Source: Octadecabacter sp.
Lineage (GTDB): Bacteria; Pseudomonadota; Alphaproteobacteria; Rhodobacterales; Rhodobacteraceae
Direction of reading: 5' to 3'
NCBI GenBank assembly: GCA_017886375.1
Contig: JAGGNB010000096.1
Span: forward strand, 1 to 41,907
DNA length: 41,907 nt
Below are positions 1 to 7,811 of this stretch, piece by piece. A program made the translations under genes and the position numbers. Within the stretch, counting starts at the first letter, position 1. Every line of letters begins with the position of its first letter. Below the pieces are notes generated by a model, which had not been told where the DNA came from, did no database searches, and was given only the letters and a program-made list of their open reading frames with translations.

Positions 1-1
1 T

Positions 2-361
2 GATCGCAAGGCAGCCTTGAGATTCCTCAGGAAGACCATGAAACGCCATGATTGCGCACATATCTTCGTCACCGATAAGCTCCGTTCCTCCGGCGCGGCG
101 ATGAAGGTGATCGGCAATGTGGACAAACAGGAAACCGGCCGCTGGCTCAACAATCGAGCCGAGAATTCACACCAGCCATTTAGACGAAGAGAGCGGGCCA
201 TGCTTCGATTTAGGCGGATGCGAACTTTACAGAAATTCGTCGCCGTCCACGCTTCTGTTCACAACCATTTCAACCAAGAGCGCCATCTCTACAACCGATC
301 AAATTTCAAGCTGAACCGCGCCGCCGCTCTTACCGAGTGGCGCGGTCTTGGCGTAGCCTAA
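2..361 (+). pseudogene. IS6-family transposase, C-terminal part (cut by window start)
   Basis: The reading frame is open from base 2, so the gene begins outside the window; only about 119 residues are visible. The DDE transposase core of the IS6/IS26 type is recognisable: LRFLRKTMKRH, then VTDKLRSSGAA, then NNRAENSHQPFRRRERAM, which carries the catalytic Glu of the DDE triad, followed by RFRRMRTLQKFVAVHASVHNHF. The protein would cut and join insertion sequence ends. Whether the element upstream is complete cannot be seen, so pseudogene status is undecided; partial is certain. It marks the left edge of the segment holding the NO reductase genes. Confidence 0.8.
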
Positions 362-395
362 CGGATTGAGGTTGCTGGAAAAATGAGACTGGTTA

Positions 396-415
396 GCTTT
401 TGTCTGACAGCACCC
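396..415. repeat. Possible right terminal inverted repeat of the IS6-type element
   Basis: About 50 bases after the transposase stop the plus strand reads gtctgacagcaccc. Read from the outside this is GGGTGCTGTCAGAC, which resembles IS6-family ends (typically starting GG with a CTGT core). The left end is outside the window, so neither the repeat pairing nor an 8-bp target duplication can be confirmed. Confidence 0.35.
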
Positions 416-453
416 TTTTTGGCATTAGAGCCTCTTATCCCCGACCGTTTTTG

Positions 454-1050
454 CTATAGAACATGTAGTTTTAGTCTGCGGCGAGAGCTTACTAAAGCGT
501 CAGCAGCCAATGTTTTTGCATAATCAGTTTCCAGCTTTGGCAGGATCGCTGACTCCAGACGATCTGCGTATTCGTGTGGGTTTTTTCCAAACCACTCCGA
601 TGCAATGCCCATACCTGTGACCTCGAACCGCCAAAGTTTGTCAGCATCCCGCACAATCCTGTCGTTTAGGTGGTGCGGATCGGGGCGGGTATCGTGTCCG
701 TCAATGATCTCGCAAACGGCGTCGATGGTTGTGGCGCTCCAGCCCAAATCTTGCAGGATTTCGGTGCCCATACGAACGCCTTCGGCTTCGTGCAAACATC
801 GGACATCTGATTGCAAATAATTTTCTGACCGGAACCCTTGCGATACAATCTCACCGTGATCGATCGAGTGCCAGCCGATGTCATGGAGTAAGATTGCCAG
901 AAGGCAAATGTCGACATCGGCTTTCGGATAGTGCTCCAGAAGCGTGACGCACCAATCAAACGATAGCGGCACATGCACATCGTTTTTGCGCGCTCGCATA
1001 TAGGGTTCGGCGGCGGCCCACACTGGGTCATATCGCGTAAGATCTATCAT
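454..1050 (-). CDS. HD-domain phosphohydrolase
   Basis: A 198-residue soluble protein with a metal-binding HD fold. The HD pair is H56-D57 in AILLHDIGWHS, a later His lies in IDGHDTRPDP, and an Asp lies in VRDADKLWR, giving the H...HD...D order of the superfamily. Such proteins hydrolyse phosphoester bonds of nucleotides or related small molecules; the substrate here is unknown. The gene lies 33 bases downstream of the truncated glycerate 2-kinase on the same strand, so the two probably once shared an operon whose 5' end has been lost. A GGAG motif lies upstream of the ATG. Its present promoter is not obvious. Confidence 0.75.
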   Translation of the reverse strand: MIDLTRYDPVWAAAEPYMRARKNDVHVPLSFDWCVTLLEHYPKADVDICLLAILLHDIGWHSIDHGEIVSQGFRSENYLQSDVRCLHEAEGVRMGTEILQDLGWSATTIDAVCEIIDGHDTRPDPHHLNDRIVRDADKLWRFEVTGMGIASEWFGKNPHEYADRLESAILPKLETDYAKTLAADALVSSRRRLKLHVL

Positions 1051-1083
1051 CTTTGGGACTCCAAGTTTGTTGAATTGTTTGGG

Positions 1084-1392
1084 CTAACGCACCAAGATTC
1101 CGATATCCGCTACGTTCGTTCCGGTCCCGCCGGTCACCAAAAGGTCGCCTGATTTTTGCAGGGCTTCGTAGCTATCATTGTTTGCCAGTAGCTTGTCTAT
1201 ATCGCCTCCATTGGCCGCGATGCGCGCCAATGTGCCTTGATCGACAAGCCCGCCCGCAGCATCAGTGGGGCCGTCCCGGCCATCTGATCCACCCTGTAGG
1301 CAACACCAATTGTCCCATCCTCGGGACGCGGCCTCCTTAGCAATATGGAGTGACAGTTCCTGATTGCGTCCGCCTTGACCGGTGCCGCGCAA
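1084..1392 (-). pseudogene. Glycerate 2-kinase (MOFRL/TtuD type), C-terminal remnant
   Basis: Only the last ~100 residues of a protein normally over 400 long remain. They match the MOFRL C-terminal domain: GTGQGGRNQELSLHIA, GGSDGRDGPTDAAGGLVD, LANNDSYEAL and GDLLVTGGTGTNV. The frame stays open upstream to about base 1478 but without recognisable family sequence, and no good start exists; TTG at 1392 is the best. Full-length members phosphorylate glycerate to 2-phosphoglycerate in serine-cycle and photorespiratory-type metabolism. This copy lacks most of the protein and cannot be functional. The break point lies close to the promoter region of hemN, consistent with insertion of the nitric oxide gene block into or next to this gene. 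Confidence 0.8.
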
Positions 1393-1499
1393 GCGGAAAA
1401 GGTGCCTCTTTTGGCAGGCATCTCGCGCAGAAGGCGGATTTTGTGCAGACGCAAGTACCGTCGCATTGCCTCTGTTTTAATGTTCTTATTGGGCTGGGT

Positions 1500-1513
1500 T
1501 TGATCTGGCGCAA
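1500..1513. promoter_or_regulatory. Fnr/NnrR-like half-conserved box upstream of hemN
   Basis: TTGAT-CTGG-CGCAA resembles the TTGAT-N4-ATCAA target of Fnr/Dnr proteins in its left half and the TTGCG-N4-CGCAA target of NnrR-type proteins in its right half. It ends only 29 bases before the hemN ATG, close for a class II activator site. The call is therefore weak, though hemN genes beside nor genes are commonly controlled this way. Confidence 0.35.
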
Positions 1514-1542
1514 GGATCGCACTGGACCAAACATCTAAGTCA

Positions 1543-2904
1543 ATGACGATGGAACACATTGAAAAACTTACCGCCCTTGGCCTCTTTGACGCGCGCGCGC
1601 CGCGTTATACAAGCTATCCGGCGGCCCCCGTATTTGTGCCTCAAACCGGTGCTGCACTCCAATCGGAGTGGCTGAGCAAGCTTGCCCCGACCATTCCTGT
1701 CTCGGTCTATGTGCATATCCCGTTTTGTGAGCGTCTTTGCTGGTTTTGCGCCTGTAGAACCCAAGGGACGCGCACGCTTAGCCCTGTTGAGGCCTATCTG
1801 GACACCGTCATTGCAGAGTTGCAATTGCTCCGCGCGGCGTTGCCTGCGGGCGTGCGTATGGGGCGCTTGCATTGGGGTGGCGGGACGCCGACGATCTTGC
1901 CCCCTGACATGATACGTACCCTATCCAGAGCCATCAAGGCCGCGATTCCACCAGCGGACGACTTTGAATTTTCGGTCGAGATTGATCCGACGATGGTTGA
2001 TGATGCCAAAATTGCCGCTTTGGCGTCCGAGGGCATGAATCGCGCCAGCATCGGAATTCAGGATTTTTCTCCCGCCGTTCAGGCGGCTATCGGGCGCGAC
2101 CAGCCCTATTCTGCGACCCTCCAATGCGTGAACGCCTTGCGCAAGGCGGGCATCACCTCGCTCAACGCTGATCTTGTTTACGGCTTGCCACATCAAGATT
2201 TGGATACGATGTCTGCAACAATTGCGCAGGTGCTGACGCTTAACCCAGAGCGGATTGCATTGTTTGGCTATGCCCACGTGCCACATATGGCGAAACGGCA
2301 AAAGCTGATCGATGAAGCCGCGCTGCCTGACGAAATTCTGCGCTACAGGCTGGCTGAAAGCGCTGCCGCGCAATTCCAGACCGCGGGTTTCAAGGCCATC
2401 GGGATTGACCATTTTGCACGGTCTGAAGACAGCCTTGCCATCGCCGCCGACACACATAGTTTGAGGCGCAATTTTCAGGGATATACGACTGATGACTGCC
2501 AGACGCTGATCGGCATCGGCGCGTCGTCCATCTCGCGTTTCAGCCAAGGTTACGTTCAAAACGCCTCGGCCACGCCGGCCTATATCCAACGCATCGAGGC
2601 TGGCGAACTGGCGGGTGCCCGGGGTCACGTCTTAAGCGATGACGACCAGCTCCGCGCGCGGGCAATTGAGATGCTGATGTGCGATTTCAAAATTGACCGG
2701 AACGCATTGCGCCGCGCTTTCGGGAAAGCCGAGGCGGATTTGATCCCCGTTCATCAGGGTGTCGTGGATGCTTTCCCCGACTGTGTGACCTATACGCACG
2801 ACGCGGTTACGATCATGCCACAGGCAAAACCGCTAACCCGGCTGATCGCCCGCGCATATGACAGATATACCTGTACGGATGCCATTTATTCGAAGGCGTC
2901 GTAA
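1543..2904 (+). CDS. hemN: Oxygen-independent coproporphyrinogen III oxidase
   Basis: A 453-residue radical SAM enzyme, the usual HemN length. It decarboxylates coproporphyrinogen III to protoporphyrinogen IX without oxygen, which keeps heme synthesis going when oxygen is low. The N-terminus has the family motif RYTSYP; the 4Fe-4S cluster motif is C62-E-R-L-C66-W-F-C69 followed by C71, the same spacing as E. coli HemN. HWGGGTPT follows, and the C-terminal HemN domain is present. It is the first gene of a tight plus-strand run (gap of 2 bases to the next ORF, then nnrS), which fits supply of heme for NO reductase. No strong Shine-Dalgarno is visible before the ATG. HemN-like heme chaperones (HemW) are shorter and lack this N-terminus. 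Confidence 0.93.
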   Translation: MTMEHIEKLTALGLFDARAPRYTSYPAAPVFVPQTGAALQSEWLSKLAPTIPVSVYVHIPFCERLCWFCACRTQGTRTLSPVEAYLDTVIAELQLLRAALPAGVRMGRLHWGGGTPTILPPDMIRTLSRAIKAAIPPADDFEFSVEIDPTMVDDAKIAALASEGMNRASIGIQDFSPAVQAAIGRDQPYSATLQCVNALRKAGITSLNADLVYGLPHQDLDTMSATIAQVLTLNPERIALFGYAHVPHMAKRQKLIDEAALPDEILRYRLAESAAAQFQTAGFKAIGIDHFARSEDSLAIAADTHSLRRNFQGYTTDDCQTLIGIGASSISRFSQGYVQNASATPAYIQRIEAGELAGARGHVLSDDDQLRARAIEMLMCDFKIDRNALRRAFGKAEADLIPVHQGVVDAFPDCVTYTHDAVTIMPQAKPLTRLIARAYDRYTCTDAIYSKAS

Positions 2905-2906
2905 CC

Positions 2907-3056
2907 ATGAATGTAGATATTGGGCCAGAAGGCCATATCGTCGCGGATAAGGGTCGTTTTCGGATGACTTTCTGGCATGGGGATGTGCGCGTCAGGCTGA
3001 AATGTGCCAAAGATGGAACCGTGCTGTCCCACGTCCGCAACGGCACGAGGCGCTGA
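2907..3056 (+). CDS. Small hypothetical protein between hemN and nnrS
   Basis: A 49-residue ORF fills the space between hemN and nnrS almost exactly: its ATG starts 2 bases after the hemN stop, and its TGA is one base before the nnrS ATG. The protein begins MNVDIGPEGHIVADKGRF and contains WHGDVRVRLKCAKDG with a single Cys; it ends in a basic tail. It has no membrane segment or signal peptide and I recognise no family. The packing argues for a translated gene, but at this length an untranslated spacer cannot be excluded. An upstream start for nnrS at 3004 would overlap it in another frame, but nnrS proteins do not need that extension. Confidence 0.5.
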   Translation: MNVDIGPEGHIVADKGRFRMTFWHGDVRVRLKCAKDGTVLSHVRNGTRR

Positions 3057-3057
3057 T

Positions 3058-4263
3058 ATGGCACAATCCTCAGCCGAAAAAATGCGCAACTGGTCCGGCC
3101 CTGCCGTTTTGTCGTTCGGATTTCGCCCGTTCTTTTTGTTGGGTGCGTTATGGGCAGCCCTCGCGATGATGATGTGGATCGTGATGCTGTCAGGTGGCCC
3201 TGTGTTGCCAACCCGTTTTGATCCAATATCATGGCATGCCCACGAATTTCTGTTTGGTTATCTGGGCGCGATCATGGCCGGCTTTTTGCTAACGGCGGTC
3301 CCGAACTGGACGGGGCGTTTGCCGGTCGTCGGGTGGCAGTTGGGTGGTTTGGCCGCAATCTGGCTTGTGGGGCGCATCGTCGTAATGACGTCCGCCTTGA
3401 TGCCCGCAGTCTTGGTTGCCGTCGTTGACCTATTCTTTCCACTTGTTTTGGGGGCCGTTATCCTGCGCGAGATCGTGGCGGGAAAAAACTGGCGAAATCT
3501 GGTTGTGTTGGCGATGTTGGCGGTTTTTGCCTTGGCAAACGGGTTGTTTCATTGGAACGCGGCCCAAGGTGAGGTTGCAGCGCACGGTACGGGTTTGCGG
3601 CTGGGCCTCGCGATGGCGCTGATGATGGTATCCGTAATTGGTGGGCGTGTAGTCCCATCATTCACCCGAAACTGGCTGGTAAAAGCTGGCAGTGACGCAC
3701 GTCCCGCGCCACCGATGCAGCGGTTTGACAAGGCCACACTGTTGGTCACCCTTGCGGGGTTATTAATCTGGGTCGTGTGGCCGGGGCGTCCCGTAACAGG
3801 GATCATTTTGCTGATTATTGCCATCCTGCAAACCGCGCGGTTGATACGCTGGAAAGGCCTGCACACCAAGGCCGAGCCTTTGGTTTGGGTGCTACATGCC
3901 GGATATGCCTTTGTTCCGATTGGCGCGCTGGCTGTTGGTGTCAGTATCCTATTCCCACAGCTTCTTGGAATGGCAGCAGCCCAGCATATCTGGATGGCGG
4001 GGGCGATTGGCCTGATGACGCTTGGCGTCATGACACGCGCTACGCTGGGCCACACAGGTCAAAATCTGCATGCGGGCCCAGCAACGATAGGTATCTATTT
4101 GGCGATCATCGGATCGGTTGCAATGCGCTTGTCGGCCAGTGCTTTGCCAGACATGGCGATGCCACTCTACGGCCTTTCTGCTGTGTTCTGGATCACGGCT
4201 TTCGGGGGCTTTGCGGTGGTCTATGGCCCGTTGCTTATGCGCCCCAAACCCGCGCGCGTCTGA
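3058..4263 (+). CDS. nnrS: NnrS family membrane protein
   Basis: A 401-residue polytopic inner-membrane protein with about 12 hydrophobic segments. It has the family opening PAVLSFGFRPFFLLGALWA and conserved His-containing loops such as SWHAHEFLFGYLGAIMAGFLLTAVPNWTG (positions 3229-3315) and AAQHIWMAGAIGLMTLGVMTRATLGHTG. NnrS proteins bind heme and copper and relieve NO stress, including damage to iron-sulfur proteins; the genes are typically under NO-responsive Crp/Fnr control. The ATG at 3058 was chosen because it follows the preceding small ORF by one base and gives the normal N-terminus. The TGA overlaps the nnrU ATG (TGATG), so the two are translationally coupled. Confidence 0.9.
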   Translation: MAQSSAEKMRNWSGPAVLSFGFRPFFLLGALWAALAMMMWIVMLSGGPVLPTRFDPISWHAHEFLFGYLGAIMAGFLLTAVPNWTGRLPVVGWQLGGLAAIWLVGRIVVMTSALMPAVLVAVVDLFFPLVLGAVILREIVAGKNWRNLVVLAMLAVFALANGLFHWNAAQGEVAAHGTGLRLGLAMALMMVSVIGGRVVPSFTRNWLVKAGSDARPAPPMQRFDKATLLVTLAGLLIWVVWPGRPVTGIILLIIAILQTARLIRWKGLHTKAEPLVWVLHAGYAFVPIGALAVGVSILFPQLLGMAAAQHIWMAGAIGLMTLGVMTRATLGHTGQNLHAGPATIGIYLAIIGSVAMRLSASALPDMAMPLYGLSAVFWITAFGGFAVVYGPLLMRPKPARV

Positions 4264-4934
4264 TGGGGTGGGTTACCTTCGCCGCTGTCTTCGGCGTATT
4301 TTTCCTGACCCATTCGATCCCCGTGCGCCCAGCCATCAGGGCGCGTCTGGTGGCCATGCTGGGTCCACGCGGCTTTACACTGGCCTATTCGGCCTTGTCG
4401 ATCGGGATGCTGGCTTGGCTTATCGTCGCGGCAGGCCGTGCGCCATTTTTCTATCTGTGGGGGCAAACGTTCTGGCAAATGCACATTGTTTTGGCCGGTA
4501 TGGCTCTGATCTGCGTGATCCTTTCACTTTCTATCGGTCGCCCCAACCCCTTTTCATTCGGCGGAACACACAATGACCGCTTTGATCCGGTGCATCCCGG
4601 CATCGTTCGGCTAACCCGTCATCCCTTACTTTTGGCGATGGCCCTTTGGTCGGGGCTGCACCTGTTACCCAACGGAGATTTGGCGCATGTCATCTTGTTC
4701 GGCTGTTTTGCGGGGTTTGCGTTGCTTGGGATGCGCATCATCGACCGGCGCAAACGCCGCTTAATGGGGCAATCGCTTTGGCAAAGCCAATGGGATGCCG
4801 TGCGCGCCGCACCGTTCTTGCCAAGTCCCGCGTCATGGCGGGCGGCCTGCACACGGCTTGGGCTTGGGCTTGGCGGTTTCGCCGTGATGATCGTTTTGCA
4901 CCCGATTGTTATTGGTGTCTCACCCTTGCCATAA
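4263..4934 (+). CDS. nnrU: NnrU family membrane protein
   Basis: A 223-residue integral membrane protein with about six hydrophobic helices, beginning MGWVTFAAVFGVFFLTHS. The family signature is visible in the middle: DRFDPVHPGIVRLTRHPLLLA, followed by MALWSGLHLLPNGDLAHV and MRIIDRRKRR. NnrU is needed for normal nitrite and NO reduction in Rhodobacter and related denitrifiers, but its biochemical role is not settled; the fold is related to NnrU/MddA-type methyltransferase-like membrane proteins. The start overlaps the nnrS stop, and the next gene begins within about a dozen bases of its TAA. Confidence 0.87.
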   Translation: MGWVTFAAVFGVFFLTHSIPVRPAIRARLVAMLGPRGFTLAYSALSIGMLAWLIVAAGRAPFFYLWGQTFWQMHIVLAGMALICVILSLSIGRPNPFSFGGTHNDRFDPVHPGIVRLTRHPLLLAMALWSGLHLLPNGDLAHVILFGCFAGFALLGMRIIDRRKRRLMGQSLWQSQWDAVRAAPFLPSPASWRAACTRLGLGLGGFAVMIVLHPIVIGVSPLP

Positions 4935-4946
4935 CTGGCGGGCAAC

Positions 4947-5668
4947 TTGGATTCCGTAACAAGTCGCATACCCAGATGGGCAGGCCGCTTGCAACGTCAA
5001 CAGCACCGGAAAGTGCAGTTTCGCGAAAACCATTGCGGCGAGATCCTCATCTTGCGCAGCCCAAGCGGTTGGATGCAGGTGCGGCTGTGTTCGAGGAAGG
5101 CCAGATCACCGATCGGTTTTTCTTGCTGCTGGACGGGTTCATTCGCGCGATCCGTGTTACGCCCGATGGCGAACAAATCATCGCACTTCATATTCAATCG
5201 GGTCAGTTATTCGGTATCGCGCCCGCGCTTGGGCATTCCCATTACCCAGCTACAGCGATCGCAGCGGCTGATTGTGTGGTGCTGTCATGGGCCGCTAGTC
5301 ACTGGCATGACTTCGTGCATGAGTATGATGGCTTTGGCCCCGAAACCAGTAACACGGTCGGTCGGCGCGTCTCCGAAATGAAGGAGCGTATCGTTGAAAT
5401 GGCAACCCAGCAGGTCGAACAACGCGTCGCCAACGCCGTATTGCACTTGATCCATCAAAGCGGTCGCAAGACTGACCAAGGGATCGAGATTGCGTTCCTG
5501 ATCACACGCCAAGATCTGTTCGAGATGACGGGCACAACCCTGCACACCGTCAGTCGCGTACTAAGCGCATGGGAAAGGCTGGATCATGTCAAAAGTGAGC
5601 GACGCAAGATCGTTGTCACCGATCCCCACAAGCTTGTCGTGATCAGTTCGGCGCAGGCCCACCGCTGA
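4947..5668 (+). CDS. Crp/Fnr-type regulator of the nor region, probably frameshifted near its 5' end
   Basis: The intact frame is open to 5668. With ATG 4976 as start it gives 230 residues: cyclic-nucleotide-like domain (LDAGAAVFEEGQITDRFFLLLDGF, then HIQSGQLFGIAPALG), long dimerisation helix (RIVEMATQQVEQRVANAVLHL) and a Crp-type HTH (TRQDLFEMTGTTLHTVSRVLS). No Fnr-type cysteine cluster is seen, so it is more like Dnr/NnrR proteins, which sense NO through heme. Before about base 5048 this frame does not look like the family. Another frame starting at TTG 4947 gives LDSVTSRIPRWAG, a typical N-terminus, and joins as EIL-HLAQPKRLDAG if one base is missing near 5046-5051. The coordinates span both frames. 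It could be a real lesion, a sequencing error, or a functional protein started at 4976. The gene overlaps the convergent gene at 5643-5870 by 26 bases. Confidence 0.75.
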
Positions 5669-5870
5669 TAGCCCGTTCCAACGCCTGAACGAAATCTGTT
5701 TGTTCCACCCAATGTTCTGCGCACGCGTTGACGATGGTGTGGAACGGGCCGATCACGCAGCCAACGCACAGCATTTTATAACGCAAGAAGACCGCAATGG
5801 CCTCGGGCCGTTGCGCTATGAGGGCTGAGAGCGGCACGCAAATATCTATCAAAGATGTCGAACCGGCCAT
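5643..5870 (-). CDS. Hybrid-cluster-protein-associated redox disulfide domain protein (DUF1858/TIGR03980 type)
   Basis: A 75-residue soluble protein. The family features are an N-terminal helical part (LIDICVPLSALIAQRPEAIA) followed by C35-V-G-C38 and GPFHTIVNACAEHW with Cys50. Members are found near genes for hybrid cluster protein and NO metabolism; a redox-active disulfide is assumed, but the activity is not known. The gene is divergent from norC, and its ATG has a good GGAG six bases upstream. The intergenic region holds one Fnr/Dnr-like box that could serve both directions. Its 3' end overlaps the regulator gene tail-to-tail. Confidence 0.75.
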   Translation of the reverse strand: MAGSTSLIDICVPLSALIAQRPEAIAVFLRYKMLCVGCVIGPFHTIVNACAEHWVEQTDFVQALERAISGGPAPN

Positions 5871-5923
5871 CGCTTTCTCCTGAACGCATTCACGCAGGCT
5901 AAGCCAAATTATCTTTTCAAACG

Positions 5924-5965
5924 TTGAGCTAGAGCAACCTCCGAGTGTGCCGCACGGTGTATTGA
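5924..5965 (+). promoter_or_regulatory. norCBQD promoter with Fnr/Dnr-like box and -10
   Basis: TTGAG-CTAG-AGCAA at 5924-5937 matches the TTGA-N6-TCAA-like target of Fnr/Dnr/NnrR regulators in the outer bases (TTG...CAA). Its centre is 5930.5. If used as a class II site (-41.5), transcription would start near 5972, which places the -10 at 5960-5965; the sequence there is TATTGA. The norC Shine-Dalgarno AGGAGG is at 5985-5990. The same box is about 60 bases upstream of the divergent gene's ATG. Positions and bases are seen; activation by the neighbouring regulator is inferred. Confidence 0.6.
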
Positions 5966-5997
5966 ACTGTCACACAAACCCAACAGGAGGCCTTGGG

Positions 5998-6450
5998 ATG
6001 GCAGAGTTCCTTACCAAATCGCGGGCGCGCAATATTTTCTACGGGGGTTCTTTGTTCTTCGTGTTGGTGTTTATCGCCCTGACTTTTCAATCGCATCGTT
6101 ATGTTGTCAACACCTCAACCGCTGGAATGCCGCTGACCGAAGAGGTCGTCTTGGGCAAGCATGTCTGGGAGCGACACAGTTGCATCAATTGCCATACAAT
6201 CCACGGCGAAGGGGCCTATTTCGCGCCTGAGCTTGGCAATGTGACCACCCGTTGGGGCGTTCAGGATGACCCAGAAGGTGCCTTCGAAATCCTCCAAGGT
6301 TGGATGGACGCCCAACCCAGTGGAATCGAGGGGCGTCGCCAGATGCCTCACTTTGAAATCACCGATGAAGAAATGCACGGCCTCGCAGAATTTCTGCGTT
6401 GGGCAGATCAGACCGACACACAGGGCTGGCCGCCCACAGATGCCGGTTGA
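5998..6450 (+). CDS. norC: Nitric oxide reductase cytochrome c subunit
   Basis: A 150-residue membrane-anchored c-type cytochrome, the normal NorC size. One uncleaved N-terminal helix (about residues 12-30, RNIFYGGSLFFVLVFIAL) anchors it in the inner membrane with the heme domain in the periplasm. The heme c site is C62-I-N-C65-H66 in RHSCINCHTIHGEGAYFAPE, and Met116 in RRQMPHFEI is the likely second axial ligand. It passes electrons from soluble cytochrome c or a copper protein to NorB. ATG 5998 was chosen over an upstream in-frame codon at 5947 because AGGAGG lies eight bases before it. norB follows after 11 bases. Confidence 0.95.
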   Translation: MAEFLTKSRARNIFYGGSLFFVLVFIALTFQSHRYVVNTSTAGMPLTEEVVLGKHVWERHSCINCHTIHGEGAYFAPELGNVTTRWGVQDDPEGAFEILQGWMDAQPSGIEGRRQMPHFEITDEEMHGLAEFLRWADQTDTQGWPPTDAG

Positions 6451-6461
6451 GGAGGAAAACC

Positions 6462-7811
6462 ATGAAGTATCAATCACAAAAAGTGGCCTTGGCGTATTTC
6501 GTTTGCGCAATGGCCTTGTTCGGCGTTCAGGTCTTGGGAGGGCTTTGGGCAGGCTGGATATATGTGTCGCCCAATTTCCTGTCGGAAATTGTGCCCTTTA
6601 ACATCATCCGCATGATCCACACCAACGCTCTCATCGTTTGGCTGCTGCTGGGCTTTTTCGGCGCTGCTTATTTTCTGGTACCCGAGGAAAGCGAGCGAGA
6701 GCTATTCTCGGTCAAACTCGCCTATCTGCAACTGGTGATCTTAATGGTCGGCACGCTTGGTGCAGTCGGGAGTTACCTTGTCGGTATTCACGGCGGACGC
6801 GAGTTTCTGGAACAACCTCTCTGGGTGAAGTTTGGCATCCTCGTTGCGGCACTGATTTTTCTGTTCAATATCTCCATGACCGTGTTGGCGGGCAAGAAAA
6901 CTGCGATCACCAACGTGTTGTTGATGGGCCTTTGGCTGCTGTCGCTGCTCTGGATATTCGCGTTCATCGAGCCCGACAACCTGAGCCTTGATAAAATGTA
7001 CTGGTGGTTCGTGGTCCATCTTTGGGTCGAGGCGACATGGGAATTGGTGATGGCAGCGATCCTCGCCTTTATCTTGCTCAAGCTAACGGGCGTAGACCGC
7101 GAGATTGTCGAGAAATGGCTTTATGTCATTGTCGCTACAGCGCTTTTCTCGGGTATTCTGGGCACTGGCCACCATTTCTACTGGATCGGCTTGCCGGGAT
7201 ATTGGCAGTGGGTCGGGTCGATCTTTTCAACCTTCGAGGTGATCCCGTTCTTCCTGATGATGTCCTTTGCGTTCGTCATGGTCTGGAAAGGTCGGCGCAA
7301 TCACCCCAACAAGGCGGCCCTTCTTTGGTCGTTAGGCTCATCCACCGTTGCCTTCTTTGGCGCAGGTGTCTGGGGCTTCCTGCACACGCTGCACGGTGTG
7401 AACTTCTACAGTCACGGCACGCAGATCACTGCAGCCCACGGGCACCTGTCGTTTTACGGCGCCTATGTCGCGATGAATTTGGCGATCATTTCTTATGCAA
7501 TGCCGCTATTGCGAGGGCGCGAGCCCTATAATCAGGTGCTGAATATGGTCAGCTTCTGGTTGATGACCGGTGGCATGGCGTTCATGACGTTCGTGCTGAC
7601 GTTCGCAGGCACCATCCAGACCCATATGCAGCGCGTCGTCGGTGACTATTACATGGATGTGCAGGACAGCCTGTCGATCTTCTACATCATGCGATTTGGC
7701 GCAGGTATCGCGGTCGTGGCGGGGGCGCTGTTGTTCATCTACAGCCAGTTTGTTGTCCGCAAGCGCGAGGTTATCGCGCCGGGTGCCACCGATCCTGTGC
7801 CGGGGGAATGA
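6462..7811 (+). CDS. norB: Nitric oxide reductase catalytic subunit (cNOR)
   Basis: A 449-residue heme-copper oxidase-fold protein with 12 expected helices. It reduces two NO to N2O at a heme b3/non-heme iron centre. Candidate ligands are all present: H53 and H328 for low-spin heme b, H326 for heme b3, and H186, H237 and H238 for FeB, with E190 in VVHLWVEATWE as the conserved Glu. The signatures GTGHHFYWIGLPGYWQW and TAAHGHLSFYGAY are clear. There is no N-terminal quinol oxidase extension, so this is the cytochrome c-dependent type, in agreement with norC upstream. GGAGG lies at 6451-6455. The stop overlaps the norQ ATG (ATGA). Confidence 0.97.
   Translation: MKYQSQKVALAYFVCAMALFGVQVLGGLWAGWIYVSPNFLSEIVPFNIIRMIHTNALIVWLLLGFFGAAYFLVPEESERELFSVKLAYLQLVILMVGTLGAVGSYLVGIHGGREFLEQPLWVKFGILVAALIFLFNISMTVLAGKKTAITNVLLMGLWLLSLLWIFAFIEPDNLSLDKMYWWFVVHLWVEATWELVMAAILAFILLKLTGVDREIVEKWLYVIVATALFSGILGTGHHFYWIGLPGYWQWVGSIFSTFEVIPFFLMMSFAFVMVWKGRRNHPNKAALLWSLGSSTVAFFGAGVWGFLHTLHGVNFYSHGTQITAAHGHLSFYGAYVAMNLAIISYAMPLLRGREPYNQVLNMVSFWLMTGGMAFMTFVLTFAGTIQTHMQRVVGDYYMDVQDSLSIFYIMRFGAGIAVVAGALLFIYSQFVVRKREVIAPGATDPVPGE

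Noticed and set aside
3004-3057. Earlier nnrS start
   Set aside because: It would overlap the 49-residue ORF, and the extra residues are not membrane or family sequence.
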